Assembly: GCF_003353175.1 (NCBI RefSeq)
Contig: NZ_QHKS01000018.1
Location: 62,001 to 126,000 of the forward strand
Direction of reading: 5' to 3'
Origin: Paraburkholderia lacunae
GTDB taxonomy: Bacteria > Pseudomonadota > Gammaproteobacteria > Burkholderiales > Burkholderiaceae
DNA length: 64,000 nt
The notes under the pieces are model-generated. The model did not search any database and was not told the DNA's origin. It was given only the letters and a program-made list of their open reading frames with translations. Below, piece after piece: positions 8,419 through 16,546 of the stretch. The translations under genes were made by a program, and so were the position numbers. How positions within the stretch are numbered: the stretch's first letter is position 1; every line of letters starts with the position of its first letter.

Positions 8419-9857
8419 TCAAGCCATCCGCGCCACGAGCTCGCCGAGGATCTTCAGCGCCGTTTCAGTCTGCGCCGTCCACGGATAGCTGTAATTGAGC
8501 CGGATGAAGTGGCGAAAGTCGCTGCGCATCGAAAACATCATGCCCGGCCCGATCGTGATGCCGCGCGCGAGTGCCGCCTGATAGAGCCGCATCGAATCGA
8601 CGCGTTCCGGCAACTCCACCCACAGCACGTAACCGCCTTGCGGCGTCGAGGTCCGTGTGCCGACGGAAAAAACCGCTGCACCATCGCCGTCATGATGCTC
8701 GCCTGCTGCCGGTAGACCTTGCGCACGTGCCGCAGATGCCGGTCGTAGCCGTCTAGCCGGAGATAATCCGCGACGGCGACTTGCGGCACCGAAGGCGTGG
8801 TCAGCGTGTTGAGAAACTTCAGTTTCTCGACCTGCGCGCGATGGCGCCCGGGCATCGCCCAGCCGATCCGGTACGAGGCGGTCAGGCTTTTCGAAAACGA
8901 CGCGCAATGCAGCACCAGCCCTTTGCTGTCGTAGTTCTTCAAGGTCGAAGGCCGGCTCTCGCCGAAGTACAGTTCCTGATAGACATCGTTCTCGATCACC
9001 GGAATCTCGTGCGCGGCGAGCAGTTCGACCAGTTGCTGCTTGCGCGCGTCCGGCATGCGGAAACCCAGAGGATTCTGGAAGTTCGGCATCACCATGCAGG
9101 CGGCGATCTTCTGCCGCGCGATCACCTCGGCGAGCGCCTCGATGTCGATGCCGTCGACCGGATGCGTCGCCACTTCGATCGCGCGCATGCCGAGACGCTC
9201 GATGGCGTGCAGCATCGCGTAATAGGTCGGCGATTCGACAGCGACCGTGTCGCCCGGTTTGGCCACCGCCTGCAAGCTGAGGTTGATCGCCTCGGTCGCA
9301 CCGACCGTAATGACGATTTCGTCGGGATCGACCGGCACGCCGTTTTCCGCGTAGCGGCGCGCAATCTGGCGGATCAGTTCGGGGTTGCCGGGCGGCAGGT
9401 CGTCGATCAGATTCCAGCTCGCCTGACGCCGCGCGATCGCATTGGCGTACTGGTTGATGCGCCGCCACGGGAACAGCGACGGATCGGGATACGGCGAGCC
9501 GAACGGCACGGCGTCGTGCGCGCGGATGCTGCGCAGCGTCGACAACACCAGCCGGCTCACGTCGACGGCAGCGGCCACCGGCGGCGTCGGCGCGGCGGCC
9601 CGGCGGCCTTGCCGCGGCGTGTCGGGCCCCGCAGCCGCAACGGTGGTCACGGCGTCCCGCACGAAATAGCCCGACTGCGGCCGCGATTCGACCATCCCGC
9701 GGCTTTCCAGCAACGCATACGCGTGCAGCACGGTCTTGATACTGACGCCGTGCTGCTGGCTCGCCTGGCGCACCGACGGGATCCGCTCACCGGCCGCGAA
9801 GACGCCGCGGCGCACGGCTTCGGTCATTTCGTCGGCGAGTTTTTCGTACAGTTTCAC
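8419..9857 (-). pseudogene. MocR/PdxR-type GntR-aminotransferase regulator, disrupted by a single-base frameshift
   Basis: The gene opens at 9857 with a GntR winged helix (residues about 1-70: AAGERIPSVRQASQQHGVS, YALLESRGMVESR) followed by a fold-type I aminotransferase-like domain with FQNPLGFRMP and SFSKSLTASYRIGW, which holds the PLP lysine. The frame reads normally to VQRFFP and then becomes nonsense, ending at 8538. The other frame resumes at once with GTRTSTPQGGYVLWVELP and runs to the expected C-terminus at 8419. The break lies at a run of six A (8667-8672 on the plus strand); seven would restore one 479-codon frame. It could be a true mutation or a homopolymer sequencing error. MocR proteins regulate adjacent genes, here perhaps the divergent molybdopterin oxidoreductase. 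Confidence 0.85.
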
Positions 9858-10026
9858 GGACCTGGCTCGAACAAACGGATGGGCGGGAGCGCCAGTCTAT
9901 GACAAATATCCACCAACTGTATTCCTCTGCTTTCCGATTATCTGTATGCTGCGCTGCTTTTGGAACACAGTAGGCTTGCATCCATCGGCCTATCAGCCTC
10001 GTCAAAGCCGCTGCGGCGGCAGGATC

Positions 10027-12342
10027 ATGAAGAAACCCGAAGCTCGCATCGCACCGTACACGCACCCGGCAGCCGGCTGGGGCGCGCTCAAGTACGTCGC
10101 CATCAATCTCATCAAGGAAAAGGTCACAGGCGGCAACTACCGCACGCTGCTTAAACAGAATCAGCCGGACGGTTTCGACTGTCCCGGTTGCGCATGGCCG
10201 GATCGTGAACACGCGTCCACCTTCGAATTCTGCGAAAACGGCGTCAAGGCCGTGGCCGCCGAGGCGACCAGCAAGCGTGTGACGCCGGCGTTCTTCGAAG
10301 AACACACCGTCGCCGAACTGATGACGCAATCGGATTTCGAGCTCGAACAGCACGGCCGCCTGACCGACCCGCTCGTCTACGACGCGGTGCGCGACCGTTA
10401 CGTGCCGATCGGCTGGAATGAAGCCTTCGACCTGATCGCCGCTCACCTGAAGCGCCTCGACCACCCCGATCGCGCCGCCTTCTACACCTCGGGCCGCGCC
10501 AGCAACGAAGCCGCGTTCCTGTACCAGTTGTTCGTGCGCATGTACGGCACCAACAATTTCCCCGACTGCTCGAACATGTGCCACGAAGCGACCAGCCGCG
10601 GCCTGCCGCATACGGTCGGCGTCGGCAAGGGCACGGTTACGCTCGACGATTTCGAACATGCCGACACCCTGCTGCTGTTCGGCCAGAATCCGGCGACCAA
10701 CCATCCGCGCATGCTCGGCGAGTTGCGCGAGTGCGCGAAGCGCGGCGCGACCATTGTGTCGATCAACCCGCTGAAGGAGCGTGGGCTGGAGCGCTTCGCG
10801 AGCCCGCAGCACCCGGTCGAAATGCTGACGCTCGGCAGCACGAAAATCAGTTCGGTGTTCATCCGGCCGAAGGTCGGTGGCGACTTCGCGCTGATCAAGG
10901 GCGTCGCCAAACGGGTGATCGAGCTCGACGACGAAGCGCAGCTGTCCGGCCTTGAACGCGTGCTCGACGTCGCGTTCATCGCCGAGCACACGGTGGGCTT
11001 CGCGGCGTTCGCCGATGACCTGCGCGCCGAAAGCTGGGACACCATCGTCGCCGAATCGGGCGTGCCGTTCGACGAGGTGCTGAAGCTCGCCGACATCTAC
11101 GTGAAAGGCCGCGCGGTGATTTCGACGTGGGGCATGGGCCTCACACAGCACAAGAATTCGTTGCCGACGGTGCAGCTGCTGTCGAACCTGATGATGATGC
11201 GCGGCAATATCGGCCGCCGTGGCGCGGGTCTGTGCCCGGTGCGCGGGCACTCCAATGTGCAGGGCGATCGCACGGTCGGCATCGAGGAAAGGCCGACCCA
11301 GGCGTTTCTGGACCGGCTCGGCGAAGTTTATGACTTCGAGCCGCCGCGCGAACACGGCCTCGACGTCGTCAACACGATCCAGGCGATGCTCGACGGCCGG
11401 GTGAAGGTGTTCATCGGCCTCGGCGGCAACTTCTCGATTGCGACGCCGGACACGCCGCGCACGTGGGAGGCGATGCGCTCGTGCGAGCTGACTGTGCACA
11501 TCACCACCAAGCTGAACCGCAGCCACCTCGTGCATGGCCGCGACGCGCTGATTCTGCCGACGCTCGGCCGCACCGAGATCGACTTGCAGAATGGCGTGGC
11601 GCAAGGCGTGAGTGTCGAGGATTCGATGAGCATGGTGCACATCTCGTACGGCATGAACAAGCCGGCCTCGGAGAATCTGTTGTCCGAGATCGCGATCGTC
11701 GCGCGGATGGCGCACGCCACACTGGGCAGCGCGAAGGTGGACTGGCTCGCGCAGGCCGCCGACTACTCGCTGATCCGCGACGGCATCGCGCAGGTGATCG
11801 ACGGCTTCCACGATTACAACGAGCGGCTCGAGCACCCGGGCGGCTTTCATCTGGGCTTGGCCGCGCGCGAGCGGATCTGGAAAACGCCGAGCGGCAAGGC
11901 GCAGTTCATGGTGCATGCGATTGCCGTCGACACGCCGATTCACCGCGCGCGCGAAGAGCACGGCGAGCGCCTGATGACGTTGATGACGACCCGTTCGCAC
12001 GATCAGTACAACACGACGATTTACGGCCTCGACGATCGTTATCGCGGCGTGTATGGCCAGCGCCGCGTGCTGTTCGCCAACAAGGACGATCTCGCGATGC
12101 TCGGTTTCGTGGCCGGTCAGCGGGTGGATATCACGAGCGTGTGGGCGGACGGCATCGAGCGTCGCGTGGAAGGTTTTTTGCTGGTGGAGTACGACATTCC
12201 GCGCGGTTGCCTCGGCGCGTATTACCCGGAGACGAATCCGCTGGTGCCGCTGTCTTCTGTCGCCGATGGCGCGGGAACGCCGACTTCGAAGTCGATTCCG
12301 GTTTTGTTGAGTGCCTGTGCCGCGGAGGCTGTCGCCGCTTGA
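10027..12342 (+). CDS. FdhF/YdeP-family molybdopterin oxidoreductase
   Basis: The 771-residue product is of the formate dehydrogenase-like YdeP group. Near the N-terminus it has C52-P-G-C55 and C69 (DCPGCAWP, FEFCENG), a shortened iron-sulfur-type cysteine set, then the molybdopterin domain with FYTSGRASNEAAF, SNMCHEATSRGL and LLLFGQNPATNHPRM. A cysteine in SNMCHE is the likely metal ligand region. The C-terminal cap includes TTRSHDQYNTTIYGLDDRYRG. Such proteins carry a bis-MGD cofactor; in Escherichia coli YdeP is linked to acid resistance, but the electron donor is not known for most members. The ATG at 10027 is used because family similarity begins there; an upstream frame in the same register is non-native. 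It is divergent from the MocR gene. Confidence 0.9.
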   Translation: MKKPEARIAPYTHPAAGWGALKYVAINLIKEKVTGGNYRTLLKQNQPDGFDCPGCAWPDREHASTFEFCENGVKAVAAEATSKRVTPAFFEEHTVAELMTQSDFELEQHGRLTDPLVYDAVRDRYVPIGWNEAFDLIAAHLKRLDHPDRAAFYTSGRASNEAAFLYQLFVRMYGTNNFPDCSNMCHEATSRGLPHTVGVGKGTVTLDDFEHADTLLLFGQNPATNHPRMLGELRECAKRGATIVSINPLKERGLERFASPQHPVEMLTLGSTKISSVFIRPKVGGDFALIKGVAKRVIELDDEAQLSGLERVLDVAFIAEHTVGFAAFADDLRAESWDTIVAESGVPFDEVLKLADIYVKGRAVISTWGMGLTQHKNSLPTVQLLSNLMMMRGNIGRRGAGLCPVRGHSNVQGDRTVGIEERPTQAFLDRLGEVYDFEPPREHGLDVVNTIQAMLDGRVKVFIGLGGNFSIATPDTPRTWEAMRSCELTVHITTKLNRSHLVHGRDALILPTLGRTEIDLQNGVAQGVSVEDSMSMVHISYGMNKPASENLLSEIAIVARMAHATLGSAKVDWLAQAADYSLIRDGIAQVIDGFHDYNERLEHPGGFHLGLAARERIWKTPSGKAQFMVHAIAVDTPIHRAREEHGERLMTLMTTRSHDQYNTTIYGLDDRYRGVYGQRRVLFANKDDLAMLGFVAGQRVDITSVWADGIERRVEGFLLVEYDIPRGCLGAYYPETNPLVPLSSVADGAGTPTSKSIPVLLSACAAEAVAA

Positions 12343-12346
12343 CGGG

Positions 12347-12850
12347 TCAGGTCTGGTTCCTCGTGAGATCGCGATGCGTCAGGTAAAGGCGCAGGTCGAA
12401 TTCGAACTGGTGGTAGCCGGGTTGCATGAACTCGCAGAGGCGGTAGAACGCTTTGTTGTGGTCGCTCTCTTTCAGGTGGGCGAGTTCGTGCACGACGATC
12501 ATTTTCAGGAACTCCGGCGCCGTCTCCTTGAACAGCGAGGCGATGCGGATTTCTTTCTTTGCCTTGAGTTTGCCGCCCTGCACGCGGGAGATGCTGGTGT
12601 GAAGCCCCAGTGCGTGGCGCACGACGTCGAGCTTGCTGTCGTAGATCACTTTGTCGATTGCGGCTGCACTGCGCAGGTGTTCGCGCTTTAACTCAGCGCA
12701 GTAGTCGTAGAGCGCGCGATCGGTCTGCACGTCGTGCCCGTTCGGATATCGCTCGGCCAGGTACGCGCCGAGTTTCTGGCCGGCGATCAGCGTCTGGACT
12801 TTTTCCTGTAGCGATGCCGGGTAGCCGGTCAGGTATTTCAATGGCTTCAT
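12347..12850 (-). CDS. YgjP-like zinc metallopeptidase (DUF45)
   Basis: The 167-residue product carries the zincin motif VVHELAHLKESDHNKAFY: HELAH gives two zinc histidines and the catalytic glutamate, and the histidine in DHNKAF is the likely third ligand. This spacing is typical of the YgjP/M48-like DUF45 family. The rest is helical without a signal peptide, so it acts in the cytosol; its substrate is unknown. It converges with the molybdopterin oxidoreductase gene, with only 4 bp between the two stop codons. The ATG at 12848-12850 gives the family-typical N-terminus (LKYLTGYPASLQEKV). Confidence 0.8.
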   Translation of the reverse strand: MKPLKYLTGYPASLQEKVQTLIAGQKLGAYLAERYPNGHDVQTDRALYDYCAELKREHLRSAAAIDKVIYDSKLDVVRHALGLHTSISRVQGGKLKAKKEIRIASLFKETAPEFLKMIVVHELAHLKESDHNKAFYRLCEFMQPGYHQFEFDLRLYLTHRDLTRNQT

Positions 12851-12894
12851 AGTGGTTTGGGTCGCGCGTAGCGCGCGGGGTCAACAGACTGCCC

Positions 12895-14241
12895 TTAAAG
12901 AAACCAGCGGTACTCCCGCGCGCTGACGTCATTCATAAAGTCCAGATGATCCTGGCGCTTATTCTCGCAATAGACCATCACGAACTCCTCCCCCATTCCT
13001 TCCCGCACGACCGGATCGCCCTGCATCGCGGCCACAGCCGCAAGCATATCCTGGGGAAAATCGACCCCGCTTGCGCGGTCTTCGTTGAGCGGCGCAATGG
13101 GCTCGCGGGCAGCAGCCAGCCCATGCTCCATGCCCACGAGAATGGCTGCCAGCACGAGATAAGGATTGGCATCGGCGCCCGCCAGGCGGTGTTCAATGCG
13201 TAAATTGCGCTCATCCGATTCGGGAATGCGAATGCACGCGTCGCGGTCTTCGAATCCCCAGCTGGCGCGGCTGGCAGCATTCGCCTTCCAGCCATAGCGG
13301 CGAAACGCATTGTGATTCGCCGCAAAAACCGGCATGCAATGCGGCAGCAGAGCAAGGCAACCGGCCACCGCGTGGCGCAACGGCCGCTGGCCGTCTGCCG
13401 CCAGCAGGTTGTTGCCGCCCTCGTCGTAGAGACTCACATGCACATGCATACCGCTACCTGGCGCGTGCAGATAAGGCTTGCTCATGAAGCTCGCGCGGTA
13501 GCCGTGTTTCATCGCTACGCCACGCGTGCTGCGGCAGAATAAGGCCGCCCAGTCCGCGGCACGCAAACCGTCGTCGTTGTGACCGAAGTTGATCTCGAAC
13601 TGCCCGGGTCCCAATTCGGCGGTGATCACGGTCGCCTCCACGCCCTGCTCGCGAGCGGCGTCGACCATCTCGTGGAGCACGCCGGAAAACCTCGACAGCC
13701 GCTCGATATGCATGTTCGGCTGGTCGTCCCTGTCGTCGCTGAGCGGGTCGCGCGGGAAGCGCGGCAGACCGTCCTCGAGCCGCGCGTCGAACAGGTAGAA
13801 CTCCAGCTCGAAAGCCACCACCGGGCGGATGCCGCGGCGCTCGAAGCGTCTCAGCACCTGCGCCAGCACCTCGCGCGGCTCGAACTCGATGGGATTCGCG
13901 GTGCCGTCCGAGGTGATCAGCATCTGCCCCAAGGGCTGGCTCTCCCATCGCACCGGCGCGAGCGTACCGGCGACGAGGCGGCGTGTCGCATCCGGATCGC
14001 CGTCGTTGAAGCAGTAGTCGCCGATCCGGTACAGGCCGCCCTGCGCACCCAGCAGTATGCAGTTCTGCGGCAGCTTCAGAAGGCCGCCGGCAGCGACCTT
14101 CTCGAGCATGTCCATCGGATAGCGCTTGCCATAAAAGTGCCCAGGGATATCCAGGCAGATCAGGTCGACATAGCGTACTTCGGGATAGGCCGCGCGGAAG
14201 GCGCGCACTTCACTGAGCAAATCTGCTGTAGGGGAAGCCAC
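12895..14241 (-). CDS. Glutamine synthetase-family protein, probable gamma-glutamylpolyamine synthetase
   Basis: The 448-residue product is a full-length type-I-like glutamine synthetase paralogue. It has YVDLICLDIPGHFYGKRYP in the N-terminal beta-grasp domain, and the catalytic domain shows ELGPGQFEINF, GSGMHVHVSL, FAANHNAFRRYGWKAN and RIEHRLAGADANPYLVLA. These are the metal and ATP/glutamate-binding motifs. Because it lies downstream of an FAD oxidoreductase and a XRE-cupin regulator arranged as in puu-type clusters, ligation of glutamate to putrescine or a related amine is the likely reaction. Translation starts at a GTG (14239-14241) with AAGGA upstream. A 170-bp gap separates it from the regulator, so it may have its own promoter. 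Confidence 0.85.
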   Translation of the reverse strand: MASPTADLLSEVRAFRAAYPEVRYVDLICLDIPGHFYGKRYPMDMLEKVAAGGLLKLPQNCILLGAQGGLYRIGDYCFNDGDPDATRRLVAGTLAPVRWESQPLGQMLITSDGTANPIEFEPREVLAQVLRRFERRGIRPVVAFELEFYLFDARLEDGLPRFPRDPLSDDRDDQPNMHIERLSRFSGVLHEMVDAAREQGVEATVITAELGPGQFEINFGHNDDGLRAADWAALFCRSTRGVAMKHGYRASFMSKPYLHAPGSGMHVHVSLYDEGGNNLLAADGQRPLRHAVAGCLALLPHCMPVFAANHNAFRRYGWKANAASRASWGFEDRDACIRIPESDERNLRIEHRLAGADANPYLVLAAILVGMEHGLAAAREPIAPLNEDRASGVDFPQDMLAAVAAMQGDPVVREGMGEEFVMVYCENKRQDHLDFMNDVSAREYRWFL

Positions 14242-14411
14242 CTTGTTGTCCTTCTCACGAGTAAATGATGATCGAGCTTCGGTTCATCGTCGCGATGGCC
14301 AGGCCAGACGACGACCGCACAGGACACGAGACTCACGGCGCCATCAATTGGCAATCCGGATTTTCATACGCGCAAAGCCTCGCCCGATGTGTGAGGAGCC
14401 GGCTGAACCCT

Positions 14412-14969
14412 CTAGGTGAACACCCAAAGTACCCGCGCCGGCTGATTAGACAGATTGGCGTAGCGGAACTGGGCGTGCGCCGGCACCTGGAAACCGTCGT
14501 TGGGCCCGAGCGTCACAGGCTGCTCCTCGCCGTCCAGCCAAATGGTCAACTCGCCTTCGAGGACGAAACCGCCCTGCTCGTCGCTGTCGTTCAGGGGCCG
14601 GTCACCGCTGCTGGCGCCGGGGGCCAGGTGGCTTTCCAGCATCGAAAAGCCCGCTGCCATGTTCGGCGACACCAACACGTCGGTCACGCCTTCGGCGTAA
14701 TAAACGGTGCGCCGTTCTCCGGGCCGGGTCACCCAAGGCAAGGCACGCGGCTTGCTCAAGCTATAAAAATAGGTGGTGGGCGCGCCCAGCGCCTCGCCGA
14801 TGGCGGTCAGGTCGCCCACCGTCGGACGCGACAAGCCGCGCTCGACCTGCGAGAGAAAGCCCACCGAGCGGCCGATCTTCTTCGCCAATGCGCCCAGGGT
14901 CACCTTCTTGTGCTTGCGCAGATCGCGAATCAATATCGCGAGACCTTCCATCTCTTCCTGCCTGTTCAT
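14412..14969 (-). CDS. XRE-cupin transcriptional regulator (PuuR-like)
   Basis: The 185-residue product has an N-terminal HTH_XRE domain (about 8-65: LRKHKKVTLGALAKKIGRS, then FLSQVERGLSRPTVGDL) and a C-terminal cupin domain (about 110-183: FVLEGELTIWLDGEE and PNDGFQVPAHAQFRY). The same fold pair is found in PuuR, which represses putrescine catabolism genes. It sits between the FAD oxidoreductase gene (26 bp upstream) and the glutamine synthetase-like gene, so it is likely to control this cluster, possibly through the inverted repeat at 16317-16350. The inducer is unproven. Confidence 0.85.
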   Translation of the reverse strand: MNRQEEMEGLAILIRDLRKHKKVTLGALAKKIGRSVGFLSQVERGLSRPTVGDLTAIGEALGAPTTYFYSLSKPRALPWVTRPGERRTVYYAEGVTDVLVSPNMAAGFSMLESHLAPGASSGDRPLNDSDEQGGFVLEGELTIWLDGEEQPVTLGPNDGFQVPAHAQFRYANLSNQPARVLWVFT

Positions 14970-14995
14970 CTTCCGTCCCTCTTCTACCCTTTCTC

Positions 14996-16285
14996 TCAGA
15001 CTCTATCGCGCAGGCGATACCAGGTTTTCCCAATGACTTCCAGCGGCGCCGCCAGCAACGCACCGCCAGGAAACGGCGGGTTGTCGATGGACTGATACAG
15101 GCCCAGCAGTTCGTCGTCGCCGAGGATGGCGTCGGCCACGGCCCGGGCGGCGGCGAGCGTCGGCAGCACGCCATGACCCGAGTAGCCCTGCAGCCAGTAG
15201 CGCTCACCGTGGCGGCCGATATCCGGCGTACGTTTCATGCTGATATCGATATGGCCGCCCCAGGCAAACTCCAGCTCTACCCCGCGCAGTTGCGGGAACG
15301 CCCGTTCCAGGTAGGGCCGCGTGGCTGCCGCGATGTCCTTTGGAATACCGCCCGCGTACGTGCAACCGCCGCCGAACAGCAGGCGGTTGTCCGGGCTCAG
15401 GCGGAAGTAGTCGGGGACGAACTGGTTGTCGATCACACAATGGTTGCGCGGCAGAAGCGAGCGGGCCAGTTCCGGCTCCAGCGGCGAAGTGGCCACCTGA
15501 TACGTGCCGACCGGCAAGACGCGTCTCGCAAGCTTGCGGTCGAGACGGTCGAGATACGCATTGCAAGCGAGCACCAGCACGTCCGCGCGCGCCTCGCCCC
15601 TGTCAGTGCGCACCACATAACCGGCGGACGTTTCGCGATAGTCCAGCACCTTGCTCTGCTCGAAGATGCACCCGCCCGCATGCTCGATGGCCGCCGCCAG
15701 GCCTTGGGCCAGTTTGAGCGGATTCAGATGGCCCGCCTCCGGATCGTAAAGCGCCGCATGATAGCGCGCGCTTCCGATCCACTCAGGCATCTCCGCGCGG
15801 GGGATGAAACGCATCCGGTCGTAGCCCCACTTCTCCACGGCCTCGCGCTGAGCCTCCTGCAGCAGAGCGACGCGGCGCGGCAGCACTGCCGCCCACAGAC
15901 TGCCGGCCCGGTAGTCCGCATCGAAGCCATGACGCCCCGCCAGTTCACGTATCTCCGCGGCGGCCCAGCGCATGCTGTCCCACAGCTGGCGGGCACGCTC
16001 CCGCCCCAGCGCCGCCTCCAGCGGCGGCATGTCGCACGACCAGCCGAGCAGCGCCTGTCCGCCATTGCGCCCGGACGCCGCCCAGGCCACCCGGCTCGCC
16101 TCGAGCAAGGTCACGCGCTTGCCTGCCAGAGCGAGGCGCAGCGCCGTGTGCAGGCCGCTGAAGCCTGCGCCGACGATCGACACCTCGGTGTCTACACGGT
16201 CTTCCAGCGCCGGACGCAGCGGAATCGGACCGGGATAGGTGCGCGCATAGTAGCTCGCGACGTGCTCGCTGGACTGATGGAACAT
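14996..16285 (-). CDS. FAD-dependent oxidoreductase, gamma-glutamylputrescine oxidase-like (PuuB/DadA type)
   Basis: The 429-residue product is a D-amino-acid oxidase-type flavoenzyme. The FAD motif is VSIVGAGFSGLHTALRLALAG followed by an acidic residue at the end of the second strand (LLEA). VAWAASGRNGGQALLGW is the conserved segment after it, and the C-terminus has DIGRHGERYWLQGYSGHGVLPT, the second FAD-contact region. Next to a glutamine synthetase paralogue it most likely oxidises a gamma-glutamylated amine to the aldehyde, releasing ammonia and hydrogen peroxide. It is the first gene of a cluster running toward lower coordinates, and its start (16283-16285) lies 31 bp from a strong inverted repeat. 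Confidence 0.87.
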   Translation of the reverse strand: MFHQSSEHVASYYARTYPGPIPLRPALEDRVDTEVSIVGAGFSGLHTALRLALAGKRVTLLEASRVAWAASGRNGGQALLGWSCDMPPLEAALGRERARQLWDSMRWAAAEIRELAGRHGFDADYRAGSLWAAVLPRRVALLQEAQREAVEKWGYDRMRFIPRAEMPEWIGSARYHAALYDPEAGHLNPLKLAQGLAAAIEHAGGCIFEQSKVLDYRETSAGYVVRTDRGEARADVLVLACNAYLDRLDRKLARRVLPVGTYQVATSPLEPELARSLLPRNHCVIDNQFVPDYFRLSPDNRLLFGGGCTYAGGIPKDIAAATRPYLERAFPQLRGVELEFAWGGHIDISMKRTPDIGRHGERYWLQGYSGHGVLPTLAAARAVADAILGDDELLGLYQSIDNPPFPGGALLAAPLEVIGKTWYRLRDRV

Positions 16286-16316
16286 TGGACACGGCCATGA
16301 AAAATCGAATCGATAA

Positions 16317-16350
16317 TTTCATGAAAAAATAGCATCACTTTTTCACGAAA
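16317..16350. promoter_or_regulatory. Inverted repeat, candidate operator of the polyamine-type cluster
   Basis: TTTCATGAAAAA (16317-16328) and TTTTTCACGAAA (16339-16350) are inverted copies with one mismatch and about 10 bases between. The site is in an AT-rich stretch just upstream of the FAD oxidoreductase start, the right place for a repressor such as the XRE-cupin protein encoded in the cluster. The assignment to that regulator is an inference. Confidence 0.5.
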
Positions 16351-16380
16351 GCAATCGTGATCTTCACCGGACCGTTGTAG

Positions 16381-16494
16381 TCACGAGGCGACGATCCGCC
16401 TGAACACCAGCAGGATCGTCCTTCGCTTCACCTTGAGTAGCCAATAGAGCAGCCCGACCGCGAAGCCGACGCCCAATGAAATGATGTCGCCCAT
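16381..16494 (-). pseudogene. Truncated XapX-domain membrane protein
   Basis: The 37-codon frame starts at 16494 with AGGAAG as ribosome binding site and reads MGDIISLGVGFAVGLLYWLLKVK, which is the first half of the XapX family (about 50 residues, one to two membrane helices). After LLKVK the family normally continues with a proline-rich turn and a second glycine-rich helix; here it reads RRTILLVFRRIVAS and stops. The second helix is not present in another frame, so this looks like a truncated copy. It lies 52 bp downstream of the amidohydrolase gene on the same strand. Confidence 0.55.
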
Positions 16495-16546
16495 ACCGAT
16501 CTTCCTTTCCGTAGCCATCTGTCGTGACGGCACGCAAGCGTGGGCG

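Noticed and set aside
9787-12000. Long minus-strand open frame (over 700 codons) opposite the molybdopterin oxidoreductase
   Set aside because: It is the mirror of a well-supported gene in GC-rich DNA, rich in Arg/His/Asp with no domain or start signals.
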